64,000 nucleotides of DNA from JADJOM01 sp963817435 (lineage in GTDB: Bacteria > Gemmatimonadota > Gemmatimonadetes > Gemmatimonadales > GWC2-71-9), in assembly GCA_963817435.1 (NCBI GenBank), contig CAWFNY010000001.1, positions 2,046,001 through 2,110,000 of the forward strand, given 5' to 3'. The position numbers and the translations under genes are program-made. Under the pieces are notes generated by a model that searched no databases, was not told where the DNA came from, and saw only the letters and a list, made by a program, of their open reading frames with translations. The number at the start of each line of letters is the position of its first letter. Within the stretch, counting starts at the first letter, position 1. Of the stretch, positions 29,112 through 38,775 are shown piece after piece.

Positions 29112-29213
29112 GCCTCGCGCTGCCGCATTCTCCCGTCGTCGGGTGGCCGCACAGGATCGGAGGGACCGCCGAGCGGCGCACCCGCCGTCGCTCGCCTGCG
29201 GCAGCGCTTCGGC
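29112..29213. repeat. Dispersed intergenic repeat, copy A
   Basis: About 100 bases sharing the strings GTCGTCGGGTGGCCGCACAG, CCGCCGAGCGGCGCACCC and CGGCAGCGCTTCGGC with copies at 50711-50813 and 57020-57102. All three lie between genes. No open reading frame or terminal inverted repeat explains the conservation. A TCATCCCGAGCG/GAGGGATCT motif precedes it at about 29065-29094. Confidence 0.75.
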
Positions 29214-29315
29214 CAGGTAGTGCCGACTCAGACCGTGAACCGCCGACTCCCGACCGACCCTAGCCTCTAGCCCGGAACTGACGCATCTTCGTTCGGCCAC
29301 TCTCCAAAGCACCCA

Positions 29316-32030
29316 TTGACTGATCTCCAGAATCGACTCAAAGACGCCCTCGCCGACCGCTACCGCATCGAGCGGGAGCTCGGACACGGCGGCATGGCGA
29401 CGGTCTACCTCGCTATGGATCTCCGCCACGATCGTCACGTCGCGGTGAAAGTGCTGCGGCCGGAACTCGCCGCGGTGATCGGCGCGGAACGGTTCCTCGC
29501 GGAGATCAAGACGACCGCGGCGCTGCAGCATCCGCACATCCTGCCGCTCTTCGACAGCGGCGAGGCGGCGGGGCAGCTCTTCTACGTGATGCCGCTGATC
29601 GAGGGGGAATCGCTCCGCGACCGGCTGGTACGCGAGAAGCAGCTCCCGATCACCGATGCGGTGCGGATCGCCAGCGAAGTGGCCAGCGCACTCGACTACG
29701 CCCACCGCCGCGGCATCATTCACCGCGACATCAAGCCAGAGAACATCCTGCTCCACGACGGCCGCGCGCTGGTCGCCGACTTCGGCATCGCGCTGGCCGC
29801 GAGCAAGGCAGGCAGCAGCCGGATGACGGAGACGGGAATGTCCCTCGGCACGCCGCACTACATGGCGCCTGAGCAGGCGATGGGCGAGCGGGAGATCACT
29901 GCCAAGGCCGACATCTACGCGCTCGGCTGCGTCGCCTACGAGATGCTGACGGCGGAACCGCCCTTCCAGGGCGCCACCGCCCAGGCGATCATCGCGCGGG
30001 TAATGACCGAGGCGCCGCGCCCGCTCACGCTGCAGCGCCACACGATCCCGCCCCATGTCGAGGCGGCGGTGCTCACGGCGATCGAGAAGCTGCCCGCGGA
30101 TCGCTTCGCCACCGCGGCGGAGTTTGCGGCGGCACTCGCGGGAGAGTCCTCCGTGACCCGGCAGAGAGCGGGCACGATGCTCCGCCCCGGCGGCGACGCA
30201 CGCGCGAACCGGCGTACCGTCACCCTCCTCGGCGCCGGGCTTGCGCTTGCCGCCCTGCTCGCCCTGTGGGGCTGGATCCGGCCGCACGCCACTTCCCAGC
30301 ATGCGGTCCGGCGCTATGCGATGGAGTTGTCAGGCGATGGGGGCATCGCCACCGACAACATCGCGGTCATGGCCATCGCCCCGGACGGGGAGAGGCTGGC
30401 CTACCTCGGCCGGTCCGCGTCGGGAGAGGAACAGATCTGGGTCCGCGACCGGGATCAGCTCCATGCCCGGCCGCTGCCGGGCACCACCCAGGCCGGCGGC
30501 GTCAGCTTCTCACCCGATGGACGGCAGATCGCGTTCGTCAACGGTTCACCCCTGGGGCTGAAGACCGTGTCGGCGGAAGGCGGAACCCCGGTGCTGGTCT
30601 CCGACTCGGTGTTCACCGACGGGGGCACGGCGTGGGGCCGGGATGGATATCTGTATGCGAACGGCGGATTCAACGGGAAGCGGGGGATCGTCCGGGTCCC
30701 AGTGAACGGCGGAACGCTGGAACCGGTCACGATGATCGACACGGCCTCGCACGCGCTCGCGCATCTGTACCCGGTGTTGCTGCCGGGAGGCCGAGGCCTG
30801 CTGTACGCGATCTTCTACGGTCCCACCCGCATCACCGAGAGTGACATCGCCGTCGTCGACCTCAAGACCCATCAGTCCCGGATTCTGGTCCGCGGGGTGC
30901 GCGCCCGGTACAGCTCGACGGGGCATCTGCTGGTGGTGCGGGCCGACGGCTCGCTGGTCGCGATCCCCTTCGACCAGGAGCGCCTGACGATCACCGGCCC
31001 TGCGCTTCCGGTGCTGGGCGGCGTCGTGGTGACCGGCGGCTACACCGCGGAATTCGACCTCTCGGATGCGGGCGATCTGATCTATTACGCGGGAGAACCG
31101 CGCGATATTCGTGAGCGGGTCCAGCCGGTCTGGGTGACCCGGACCGGGAGCATGTCCGCCATCGATTCCGGCTGGCGATTCAACCGGCCCTTCAACGGTG
31201 GCCTCAGCCTCTCGCCCGATGGCCGCCTGATGGCGGTCGCGATCGCGGGGGACCGTACGGCCGACATCTGGATCAAGCAGCTCGACCACGGCCCCCTCTC
31301 CCGGCTCACGTTCGAGGACTTCCTCAAATACCGGCCGATCTGGACTCCCGATGGCCGCGAGGTCACGTACATCGTGGATCCCGGCAACAACAACGCCTCG
31401 GTCTACCGCAAGCGTGCCGACGGCAGCGGCACGCCGGAGCGGCTGTTCGGCTCCGATCGTTCGGTCGCCGAGGCGCTCTGGTCCCGCGACGCCCAATGGC
31501 TGGTGGTGCGCAACACCCTGCCGACCCGTGACATCCTCGCCGTCCGACCGGGCGCGGACAGCACGCCGGTACCGATCGTCGCGTCGCCCAAATTCGAGGA
31601 GCGCGCGGCGACCCTGTCGCCGGACGGGCGGTTCATCGCGTATCAGTCGGATGAATCAGGCCGGGACGAGATCTACGTGCGGCCCTTCCCCAGGGCGGAT
31701 GATGGGCGCTGGCAGCTCTCCACCGCCGGCGGCGCCGAGCCGCTCTGGAGCCGCGGCGGCCGGGAGATCTTCTTTCGGGCTCCCTCGGGGGACATGCTGA
31801 CGGTGCCGGTCACGACGACGCCCGCGTTCTCCCCTGGAGCACCCCGGGTCCTGTTCGCCGCGAAGAACCTGGCCAGGGCGCCGAGCTACCGGGCCTACGA
31901 CGTGACGCCGGACGATCAGCGATTCCTGATGCTGCGGACGCTCGATGACTCCGCCTCCCGGCAGTCCGCGCAGATGGTCTTCGTCGACAACTGGGTTGCG
32001 GAGCTGCGCGGGAAGCTGGCGCGCAAGTAG
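29316..32030 (+). CDS. Ser/Thr kinase with TM segment and PD40 beta-propeller
   Basis: A 904-residue transmembrane receptor-like kinase. The N-terminal cytosolic kinase has LGHGGMATV, K45 in VAVKVL, HRDIKPENILLHDG and DFGIALA. A single TM segment (LLGAGLALAALLALWGW) follows at about residue 305. The outer part is a PD40/WD40-like (TolB-type) propeller with repeated SPDGRxxA units (FSPDGRQIAFVNG, LSPDGRLMAVAIAG, LSPDGRFIAYQSDESG). Such propellers may sense or bind extracytoplasmic ligands. The frame starts at TTG (29316), chosen because it gives the MTDLQ-type N terminus shared with the kinase starting at 40637; no Shine-Dalgarno is seen. Confidence 0.93.
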   Translation: MTDLQNRLKDALADRYRIERELGHGGMATVYLAMDLRHDRHVAVKVLRPELAAVIGAERFLAEIKTTAALQHPHILPLFDSGEAAGQLFYVMPLIEGESLRDRLVREKQLPITDAVRIASEVASALDYAHRRGIIHRDIKPENILLHDGRALVADFGIALAASKAGSSRMTETGMSLGTPHYMAPEQAMGEREITAKADIYALGCVAYEMLTAEPPFQGATAQAIIARVMTEAPRPLTLQRHTIPPHVEAAVLTAIEKLPADRFATAAEFAAALAGESSVTRQRAGTMLRPGGDARANRRTVTLLGAGLALAALLALWGWIRPHATSQHAVRRYAMELSGDGGIATDNIAVMAIAPDGERLAYLGRSASGEEQIWVRDRDQLHARPLPGTTQAGGVSFSPDGRQIAFVNGSPLGLKTVSAEGGTPVLVSDSVFTDGGTAWGRDGYLYANGGFNGKRGIVRVPVNGGTLEPVTMIDTASHALAHLYPVLLPGGRGLLYAIFYGPTRITESDIAVVDLKTHQSRILVRGVRARYSSTGHLLVVRADGSLVAIPFDQERLTITGPALPVLGGVVVTGGYTAEFDLSDAGDLIYYAGEPRDIRERVQPVWVTRTGSMSAIDSGWRFNRPFNGGLSLSPDGRLMAVAIAGDRTADIWIKQLDHGPLSRLTFEDFLKYRPIWTPDGREVTYIVDPGNNNASVYRKRADGSGTPERLFGSDRSVAEALWSRDAQWLVVRNTLPTRDILAVRPGADSTPVPIVASPKFEERAATLSPDGRFIAYQSDESGRDEIYVRPFPRADDGRWQLSTAGGAEPLWSRGGREIFFRAPSGDMLTVPVTTTPAFSPGAPRVLFAAKNLARAPSYRAYDVTPDDQRFLMLRTLDDSASRQSAQMVFVDNWVAELRGKLARK

Positions 32031-32039
32031 CGGCTGCGG

Positions 32040-32915
32040 TCACTCCCGCGTCGCGGACGCCATCAGCACATCCCGCTCGCCGCGCACTTCAAACCCCGCC
32101 AGTTTCCCGTCCTTCCGCGAGAACTCGAAGACGAATTCGGGCATGAGGTCGGTCATCTCCCCGTGCTCGATGGTCCCGACCATGAACCAGTCGTCGGCGA
32201 TCTTCACCAGCACGACTTTCGCAGCCTCGGGCCACGGCGCAGGAACCCAGTTGCCGACCAGCATGCCGTCTTCGTGAGCGAAGCTGAGCCTTGAGGGCGG
32301 CGAGGTGTCACCGGCCCAGCGGAAGAGAAAGGTGCCGAGATAGGGCTGGGCATCGGCCAGATCCATGGAGAGACGGTGCTTCGGCTCGACCGCGACCGTG
32401 AAGTCGAGCTGGGTGGTCCCCCACCGCAGCCGCATGATGGCGCCGTTAGAGTGCACGTTGAGAAACTCGAAGGTGAGCATCTCGGTGAAGGGGCCCTCGG
32501 CTGGATGCACAGTGTACCGGAGCTGATCGGCACTGGAATCCGGCGGATCGGTATGGTAGACGCGCACATGGGGATCGAGGACCATGGTCCACTCGTCCGG
32601 TTGCACCACCAGCCACATCGAGTACTTGCCGGGAAGCAATGCGTGCCCATCCAGGTACACTTTGCGATTGACCTCGAGCGTCGTGGCGTAGTTGGCGCCC
32701 GGCGTCCAGACCTCCTTCCACTTCACGAATCCACCGAAGATCGGGCTCCGTCCACGCACCTGGGGTCGTGCGAAATCGACGGTGATGACGGTTCCGTCAA
32801 TCGTCTGGCTGACGGCACCCCGCTCGCTGGCGCGGACCTGGCCGAGCGTCGGCGCAGCCAGGGTGAGGGAGAGACCGAGGGACGTGACGAACGCACGCGT
32901 GGCGTGAGGGGTCAT
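32040..32915 (-). CDS. DUF2911 exported protein
   Basis: A 291-residue exported protein with a signal peptide ending near PTLGQ. Residues about 25-170 match the DUF2911 domain: DFARPQVRGRSPIFGG, WKEVWTPGANYATTLEVNRKV, LPGKYSMWLVV. The rest is a beta-rich lipocalin-like half (RLSFAHEDGMLVGNW, FEFSRKDGKLAGFEV). No enzyme activity is established for the family. GGAG five bases before the ATG at 32915 defines the start. It is 31 bases downstream of the Cys-rich gene and probably in the same transcript. It converges on the PD40 kinase stop with only nine bases between. Confidence 0.85.
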   Translation of the reverse strand: MTPHATRAFVTSLGLSLTLAAPTLGQVRASERGAVSQTIDGTVITVDFARPQVRGRSPIFGGFVKWKEVWTPGANYATTLEVNRKVYLDGHALLPGKYSMWLVVQPDEWTMVLDPHVRVYHTDPPDSSADQLRYTVHPAEGPFTEMLTFEFLNVHSNGAIMRLRWGTTQLDFTVAVEPKHRLSMDLADAQPYLGTFLFRWAGDTSPPSRLSFAHEDGMLVGNWVPAPWPEAAKVVLVKIADDWFMVGTIEHGEMTDLMPEFVFEFSRKDGKLAGFEVRGERDVLMASATRE

Positions 32916-32946
32916 GGGAACTCCGGGATGGTGGAGCGAAGCGCGA

Positions 32947-33405
32947 TCAACCGAAGCGGGCGTCGATCGCGGCGCGGATCTCGTCGAGCGTCTTCCCGGC
33001 GGTATGCAGCCGGAAGGCGAGGCGGCCCTGGCCCTGACAGATGGGGCAGTACCGGGCCATCGGCTCGCTGCCTTCGTAGCAGGAGAGGAGTGAGTAGAAG
33101 CTCGGATCGTCGGCACAGCCGCAGTTGCAGCGGATGCCGTCGATGATCTCGGGAATCTGCCGGACCTCATCGAAGGCGGGGATGGCGACGGCCCACTCGC
33201 CGAGCTGATCGGACGGGATCACCTTTTCGGCGGTGATCCCCGCGCGGGGCGCCGGGTGCGGATGCGGACCGTGCCGAGGCGCGTGGCACATCGTCACCCA
33301 CATGGCACGGCGCGGCGGAATGGGCAGGAAGGCCACCAGCACCGAGGCGCCGATGGAGAGAAAGCTGCGTCGCGAGGTGGAAGCGGTCGGGCGCGGGCTG
33401 AGCAT
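32947..33405 (-). CDS. Tat-exported Cys-rich protein of the PCYCGC type
   Basis: A 152-residue protein with a twin-arginine-like leader (TSRRSFLSIGASVLVAF), a His/Pro-rich stretch (HAPRHGPHPHPAP), then a Cys-rich domain: IRCNCGC, LLSCYEG and YCPICQGQGRLAFRLHTAGK followed by an amphipathic helix LDEIRAAIDARF. This layout fits proteins with a PCYCGC motif that are thought to bind metals or take part in periplasmic thiol chemistry; the exact role is unknown. The His-rich stretch also suggests metal binding. No clear ribosome site; TAACTT lies just upstream of the ATG, so the message may be nearly leaderless. Confidence 0.75.
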   Translation of the reverse strand: MLSPRPTASTSRRSFLSIGASVLVAFLPIPPRRAMWVTMCHAPRHGPHPHPAPRAGITAEKVIPSDQLGEWAVAIPAFDEVRQIPEIIDGIRCNCGCADDPSFYSLLSCYEGSEPMARYCPICQGQGRLAFRLHTAGKTLDEIRAAIDARFG

Positions 33406-33470
33406 GAAGAGAAGTTATGGGTCAGGGGCGCTAACGGCCAGAGCTGGCGGGTGGCCTCCTGCAATTCGCT

Positions 33471-36146
33471 CTACTTTTTCCCCCGCTCCTTCAGCCCCTC
33501 CACCCAGTGCTCGTTGATGATCAGCAGGCCGGCATCCCCGGCCGTGGTTGCGCGCATCATCAGGAATCGCCGGTCGTCTGGCGCGACCGCGTAGAGCGGG
33601 ACCGGGCCCCCGAAGGTGAACGGCGTGAGCGAGAAGAGAATCTTCTGCTTTCCCACGGAGAAGGTGGGCTTGGTGTTGATCTCCGCGGCGACCAGGTCGC
33701 CGTGGTTGTTCCGGAAGAAGAGTTCCTTGCCGCTGTGCGCCCACAGCGGCGCCGTGCCTCCCGCTGACGACACCTGCCACCGTGCGGACGAGACGTCCGG
33801 GAAGGGCCGCACGTAGACCTCGTGGGTCCCGGACTCGTTGGAGGCGTAGGCGAGCCACTTGCCGTCCGGCGAGACGGCGGGAGTGATCTCGTTCGCCGCC
33901 GGTGCATTCACCAGGGGCACCAGCGTGGTGTCGCCAGGTTTCATCCCGAAGATGTCGCCGTTGCCGACGTCGGCAGCGATCCGGCGAAGCAGGAGCCAGT
34001 GCCCGTCGGGCGAGTAGCGCACCTCCGCGGAGGCGATGGACGGGATCACGGGTCGAGTCGCGGGACCGACCCCATCGGCTCGACGGATGAACGGCAGACC
34101 GCCACCATCCCCCCGATCACCGAGATACACGACTTGAGAGCCATCCGGCGTCCAGGAAGGCCGGGTGAAGCTCGTGTCGCCGAAGGTGATGCGCGAGAAG
34201 GGGCCGGTCGGAAGCTGCTTCACCCAGATGTCGGACTTGGCCCCCTTGAGTACCTCCACCGCGACCTGTCGGCCATTCGGGGAGAGCGCCAGCGTATTGA
34301 TCGTGCCGTCCGCGGTCCAGGTCGAGTCGGCTTTCGTGGCCAGCCCCTCGCGAGTCACCCAGACAACTTCGCGAGAGGAGGCCTGACTCGCGGTCTGGTA
34401 GACGAGCGTGCCGGTACTGGAGAGGCCGATCGCCGCGGTGAAGGGATTCGCCTCGAGTCCGTCATACAGCGCCGACGCCGGCCCCGTCACCTCCATCTTG
34501 CCCAGATCGAACGGCACCACCAGCAGTTTGCCATCGACCGTCACGACCACCAGATGACCGGACGACACGTAGCGCGCATACATCCCTCGGAGCAGCGCAC
34601 GCGCCTCTCCCTTGGGCAGCGGCTGCACCATGATCTCGTACTCCGCCGGGGCCTGACCTTCGCGGCGGAGGCGGAAGAGCACCCCCTTCGCTCCCGGCAG
34701 CACCACCGGCCACTCGGCGCCAAGCGGGTGCTTGCCCGTGACCGAACTGAATCGGAAGACCTGTTCGGCACGTCCCCCCGTGGCGGGAATCCGGCTGACA
34801 CCGGAATCCACCTCGAAATAGACGTAGCCGTCGCTCCCCCAGTCGGCGGCGGTGGCGTTGGCGCTGTCGGTCAGCGTGAGTGGGGAACCGCCATCGAGCG
34901 GCATGATGCGGATCGTCCGCCCGTCCTTGACGAAGCCGAGCTGGCGGCCGTCGGGAGAAAAGAAGGGGCTGAGCACCCCCTCCGTCCCGGGGAGCGGCGT
35001 GGGGGCCATCTGGTCGGCATCCTTGACCCAGAGACGATTGGTCCCTTCGCCCCTGCCCGTGAAGACGATCCGCCGCCCGTCCGGAGAGATGGTGATGTGG
35101 CCGCCGAGGACACCGGTCGCGAGCGCCTCGTACTCCCTGAGGTGCATCGGATAGCGGTTGAGGAACACCTCCGGCCGGGGACGCAGCCACCCCCACGCCG
35201 CCAGCACGGCGAGCAGCAGCATCGGGACCGCCACCGCAATCATCCGCTGCCTGCCGACCGGTGCAGCCGGAGCAGGAACAATGGTAGTGATCGCCGGCAG
35301 CGTCGCGATCGTACCCGGTGCGGTGAGCGCCCGCACGAAGGCGTCCGCGGACGCGAAGCGATCGGCGGGAAGCTTGGCGAGCGCCTTGTGGATGGCGGCC
35401 TCGACATGGGGCGGCACGGTGCGCCGCCGCACGCTGAGCCGCTCGGGGTCCTTGGTGACGACCGCGGCGATCACCGCCTGGATCGTCGGCCCGGTGTGCG
35501 GCGGCTCGCCGGCCAGCATCTCGTAGAGTAGGCACCCAAGGCTGTAGACATCGGCGCGGGCATCGAGGCCGCGCTCGCCGGTGGCCTGTTCCGGGCTCAT
35601 GTAGCCCGGCGTGCCGAGCGAGAGGCCGGTCTCCGTCATCCGGTTGCCGCCGGCGTGACTCACGGCGAGTGCGATCCCGAAGTCGGCGACGAGTGCCGCG
35701 CCATCGTGAAGCAGGATGTTTTCCGGCTTGATATCGCGGTGGATCACGCCATGGCGGTGCGCATAGTCCAGGGCGGAGCCGATCTCCTTGCCGAGCTGGA
35801 CGGCGTCCTCGACTGGGAGCTGGTGCTCCCGGTTGAGCCGGTCGCGCAGGCTCTCCCCCTCGATCAGCGGCATCACGTAGAAGAGGAAGCCATCCGCCTG
35901 CCCCGAATCGAAGAGCGGCAGAATGTGGGGATGCTGCAGCGCCGCCGTGGTCTTGATCTCGGCGAGGAAGCGCTCGGCGCCGATCACCGCAGCCAGTTCG
36001 GGCCGCAGCACCTTGAGGGCGACGTTGCGATCGTGGCGGAGATCGCGGGCAAGATAGACCGTGGCCATGCCCCCGGCGCCGAGTTCGCGCTCGAGGCGGT
36101 ACCGGTCGGCGAGGGCTGCGACCAGGCGAGGATTTGCGTCCGGCAT
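33471..36146 (-). CDS. Ser/Thr kinase with TM segment and PD40 beta-propeller
   Basis: An 891-residue paralogue of the kinase starting at 29316: kinase domain (LGAGGMATV, VALKVL, HRDIKPENILLHDG, DFGIALAV), one TM segment (AVAVPMLLLAVLAAWGWL) and a PD40 propeller with units such as ISPDGRRIVFTGRGEG, FSPDGRQLGFVKDG and SPNGRQVAVEVLKG. The kinase cores of the two are nearly identical over long runs (VLRPELAAVIGAERFLAEIK), pointing to recent duplication, while the propellers have diverged. GGAG five bases before the ATG fixes the start. It lies 79 bases downstream of the YncE/phosphoesterase gene on the same strand, so cotranscription is possible. Confidence 0.93.
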   Translation of the reverse strand: MPDANPRLVAALADRYRLERELGAGGMATVYLARDLRHDRNVALKVLRPELAAVIGAERFLAEIKTTAALQHPHILPLFDSGQADGFLFYVMPLIEGESLRDRLNREHQLPVEDAVQLGKEIGSALDYAHRHGVIHRDIKPENILLHDGAALVADFGIALAVSHAGGNRMTETGLSLGTPGYMSPEQATGERGLDARADVYSLGCLLYEMLAGEPPHTGPTIQAVIAAVVTKDPERLSVRRRTVPPHVEAAIHKALAKLPADRFASADAFVRALTAPGTIATLPAITTIVPAPAAPVGRQRMIAVAVPMLLLAVLAAWGWLRPRPEVFLNRYPMHLREYEALATGVLGGHITISPDGRRIVFTGRGEGTNRLWVKDADQMAPTPLPGTEGVLSPFFSPDGRQLGFVKDGRTIRIMPLDGGSPLTLTDSANATAADWGSDGYVYFEVDSGVSRIPATGGRAEQVFRFSSVTGKHPLGAEWPVVLPGAKGVLFRLRREGQAPAEYEIMVQPLPKGEARALLRGMYARYVSSGHLVVVTVDGKLLVVPFDLGKMEVTGPASALYDGLEANPFTAAIGLSSTGTLVYQTASQASSREVVWVTREGLATKADSTWTADGTINTLALSPNGRQVAVEVLKGAKSDIWVKQLPTGPFSRITFGDTSFTRPSWTPDGSQVVYLGDRGDGGGLPFIRRADGVGPATRPVIPSIASAEVRYSPDGHWLLLRRIAADVGNGDIFGMKPGDTTLVPLVNAPAANEITPAVSPDGKWLAYASNESGTHEVYVRPFPDVSSARWQVSSAGGTAPLWAHSGKELFFRNNHGDLVAAEINTKPTFSVGKQKILFSLTPFTFGGPVPLYAVAPDDRRFLMMRATTAGDAGLLIINEHWVEGLKERGKK

Positions 36147-36225
36147 CCGACTCCAGAGGAGAAGAAGGAGCGGCTAAGGTACCGACTCCTGACCGGAGCC
36201 GCGAGTACCCCGGGAGGCGCGGATG

Positions 36226-38655
36226 CTATCGCCTCGAACCGGCGGCCGTGAGCCGGGTCGGCCCGGGATACGGCGCGTCGCCCTTGATCACGAGCCACAG
36301 CACCCGGTTGAAGCGGTCGTCGTCGGCGAGATCCTCCACCCGGAAATCGAAGCGGGACGATTCGCGGGCGCCGGGGGCGTTCGCGAGATTCTTCTCGGTG
36401 AGTGACACGGCCGGGGTCAGCGCCCGAAAGACCGTGGTGTCCGGCGCATCGGCGAAGACGCCCCGGAGCGGCCGGGCGTAGGCGTCGAACTGGGAGAGAT
36501 GCTCGAGCGAAAGGATCGACTCGATCGTCGCGAGCACGTCGGTGGTGTTGGTGAAGCGGTGCCAGACGTGGGGCCGGTTCCAGGCGGAGATGAGCAGGAA
36601 CGGCGCGCGGTGGGAGTCGACGTGATCGGGACCGTCCTGGGCGTCGTCCTCGACCACGAAGACGACGGTGCGCTTCCAGAAGCGGCTCCTGGAGAGCGCC
36701 TCGATCACCCGGCCAAGCGCGAGATCGTTGTCCGCGAGGTAGGCGCGTGGCGTCGGCTTCCCCGCTCTGGCGCCCGAGGTGTGATCGTTCGGCAGCCGCA
36801 GGATCTGCAGCGCCGGCATCGCGCCGGTGCGCTCCCACTCCGCGAGCGACTCCAGCCAGCGATCGGCGCGAACCTGGTCCGGTACGCCGAGATCGAACCC
36901 GGGAAATCCGCTGTCGGTACTCGCCTCGAGAAACGGCTTGAGGCCGCGGTACCAGGCGGGGACCGGTCCTTCCCGCTTTCCCTCCTCCAGCACGAATTCG
37001 CCGAAGTTCCGGAAGCTGATCCCCTTCCGGTGCGCGAGATCCCAGAGGTAACCCGCCGCCGGCTCCGCGGCATCGTCGTCCACCCGCTGGTCGCGGTTGG
37101 TGCCCTCGAAGTCGTAGCTGCGGCCCCGCCCGGAATAGGCCTGCGGCAGGGTCTTCTCCGTGTAATCGGTGGCGTAGGCCGCGGTGCTCCAGTTGTGCCC
37201 GTCGGCGCTGACCTCCGCGTTCACGAAGAAGCGGTCGAAGATCCCGAACCGCTCCGCGAGCGCGTGATGGTTCGGCGTGATGCTGCGCGGAAAGAAGACC
37301 AGCGCGGTGTCGCCGTCGGCCCCGGGGAGATCGCCGAGGATCTGATCGTAGGTGCGATTCTCCTTGATCACGTAGATGACGTGCTCGAAGGGCGGCCACG
37401 CCGCGCCGGTCGGCCGGAGATCCCACCCGTTGGCACGCGCCACCCGGTTCGAGAGCGACGCGAGTTCCGCCCCGCCGATCCCGCCGAGCGGAACGATCGA
37501 GAGCGAGCCGGTGGTCTGATCGAGGGTGTAGCCGCGCGGGTCTTTCGAGCGCCTGCCGGGACCGGGACCTCCCGGATTGGGTCCGGTGCCGCGCCCCTTG
37601 GCGTTGGCAACAAGGAGGGTATCCTGCCGCACGACGAGTGCGGTGGGATACCACTCGACGGGGATCCGTCCCGTCAGGCGATCCGCGCCATGTTCGGCGG
37701 GCGAGCCGGACGTGAGGCCGGCGGTCACTGCCGACAGCGCAAACACCGCGACGGCGTTGTTGTCGGCCTCGGCCACGTAGAGCCGGCGGCCGTCCGCCGA
37801 AAGGGCAAGCGCGTTTGGCGTACTCCCCTCGCCAGGGCCGGAGGGGGCGCTGTCGGAGAGCTGGGTGAGCACGCTGTCGCGATGGGCATCGAGGACGGCC
37901 ACCCGGTCGGTGCTGGCCGAGGCGACGAAGAGCCGGCTGCCGTCGGTGCTGAGGAGCAGCGTGGAGGGATGGCGACCGACCGGAATGGTCGCGCGGAGCG
38001 CGAGGCGGCCGCCCTGCGGCGCAAAGGCGCGGACCTCGTAGCCACCCCATGCCGAGACGTAGACGGATCCGTCAGGCGCGACGGCGACGCCATAGGGATA
38101 CCGGCCGGCGGCGAGACGCTCTACGACGGCGCCGGTGCCAAGGTCGATCACCGCGAGGGAATCGGCGAGGTTCTCGGCGACATAGAGAAAGCGGTCATCC
38201 GGCGAGAGCGCGAGCCCCGCCGGATAGCGGGTGCCGTCGGCCTTCGGCGCGCGCGGGGCGAGGATGAGGCTGTCGGTGAGCGTCGCCTGACCGGCGGACC
38301 AGTCGTAGCGGTAGACGACGTCCTGGTTGCCACCGGAGACGTACAGGCGCCGTCCCGCCGCGTCGAAGGCGAGCCCGACGAAGGCAGCCGGCTGCGAGAG
38401 TGTCTGCGTCACTCGGCCGGTGCCGGGCTCGATGACCTGGATCCCCTGTTCGCGGGCGCCGTTGAGCAGGGCGACGACCCGGTCACCGCCGGGCGCGGCG
38501 ATGAGTGCCAGCGGAAAGGAGCCGAGCTCGGTCCGTCGGCCGACGGGATCGAGGGTGACACCGGTGGGGAGTCGGGCCCGATCGTCGAGCGAGGCGGGGG
38601 CGGAGCCGCCGGGTTGACAGGCGACGACAAGCAGGAGGAGCGGGAGGAAGCGCAT
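36226..38655 (-). CDS. YncE-type beta-propeller fused to an alkaline phosphatase-like phosphoesterase, lipoprotein
   Basis: An 809-residue lipoprotein (lipobox LVVAC). Residues about 40-380 form a YVTN/YncE-like propeller with repeats such as GRRLYVSGGNQDVVYRYD and LSPDDRFLYVAENLADSLAVIDL. The C-terminal half is a phosphoesterase of the alkaline phosphatase superfamily: HVIYVIKENRTYDQILGDL carries the Thr nucleophile, NHHALAERFGIFDRFF follows, and VVFVVEDDAQDGPDHVDSHR supplies late metal ligands. This fusion is known in bacteria as a bifunctional YncE/alkaline phosphatase family protein; its natural substrate is not established. The ATG at 38655 gives the lipoprotein signal and was preferred to 38685. 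Confidence 0.9.
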   Translation of the reverse strand: MRFLPLLLLVVACQPGGSAPASLDDRARLPTGVTLDPVGRRTELGSFPLALIAAPGGDRVVALLNGAREQGIQVIEPGTGRVTQTLSQPAAFVGLAFDAAGRRLYVSGGNQDVVYRYDWSAGQATLTDSLILAPRAPKADGTRYPAGLALSPDDRFLYVAENLADSLAVIDLGTGAVVERLAAGRYPYGVAVAPDGSVYVSAWGGYEVRAFAPQGGRLALRATIPVGRHPSTLLLSTDGSRLFVASASTDRVAVLDAHRDSVLTQLSDSAPSGPGEGSTPNALALSADGRRLYVAEADNNAVAVFALSAVTAGLTSGSPAEHGADRLTGRIPVEWYPTALVVRQDTLLVANAKGRGTGPNPGGPGPGRRSKDPRGYTLDQTTGSLSIVPLGGIGGAELASLSNRVARANGWDLRPTGAAWPPFEHVIYVIKENRTYDQILGDLPGADGDTALVFFPRSITPNHHALAERFGIFDRFFVNAEVSADGHNWSTAAYATDYTEKTLPQAYSGRGRSYDFEGTNRDQRVDDDAAEPAAGYLWDLAHRKGISFRNFGEFVLEEGKREGPVPAWYRGLKPFLEASTDSGFPGFDLGVPDQVRADRWLESLAEWERTGAMPALQILRLPNDHTSGARAGKPTPRAYLADNDLALGRVIEALSRSRFWKRTVVFVVEDDAQDGPDHVDSHRAPFLLISAWNRPHVWHRFTNTTDVLATIESILSLEHLSQFDAYARPLRGVFADAPDTTVFRALTPAVSLTEKNLANAPGARESSRFDFRVEDLADDDRFNRVLWLVIKGDAPYPGPTRLTAAGSRR

Positions 38656-38679
38656 CTCGACTGCAAAGATGCACCAATT

Positions 38680-38766
38680 TGTCATCCCGGGGAAGCACGG
38701 CCACCGAGGGATCTCCAGGGTTCCACACAGAACCTGAACGGCTCCCTCGCTGCGCTCGGGATGACA
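38680..38766. repeat. Inverted pair of TGTCATCCCG repeat motifs
   Basis: TGTCATCCCG (38680-38689) is mirrored by CGGGATGACA (38757-38766), with inner CGAGGGATCT and CTCCCTCGC strings. It fills the gap between the phosphoesterase start and the tyrosine phenol-lyase stop. Single copies of the same motif occur near 29065, 50677 and (inverted) 62515. It may be a small palindromic repeat element. Confidence 0.6.
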
Positions 38767-38775
38767 GACTCCGGG

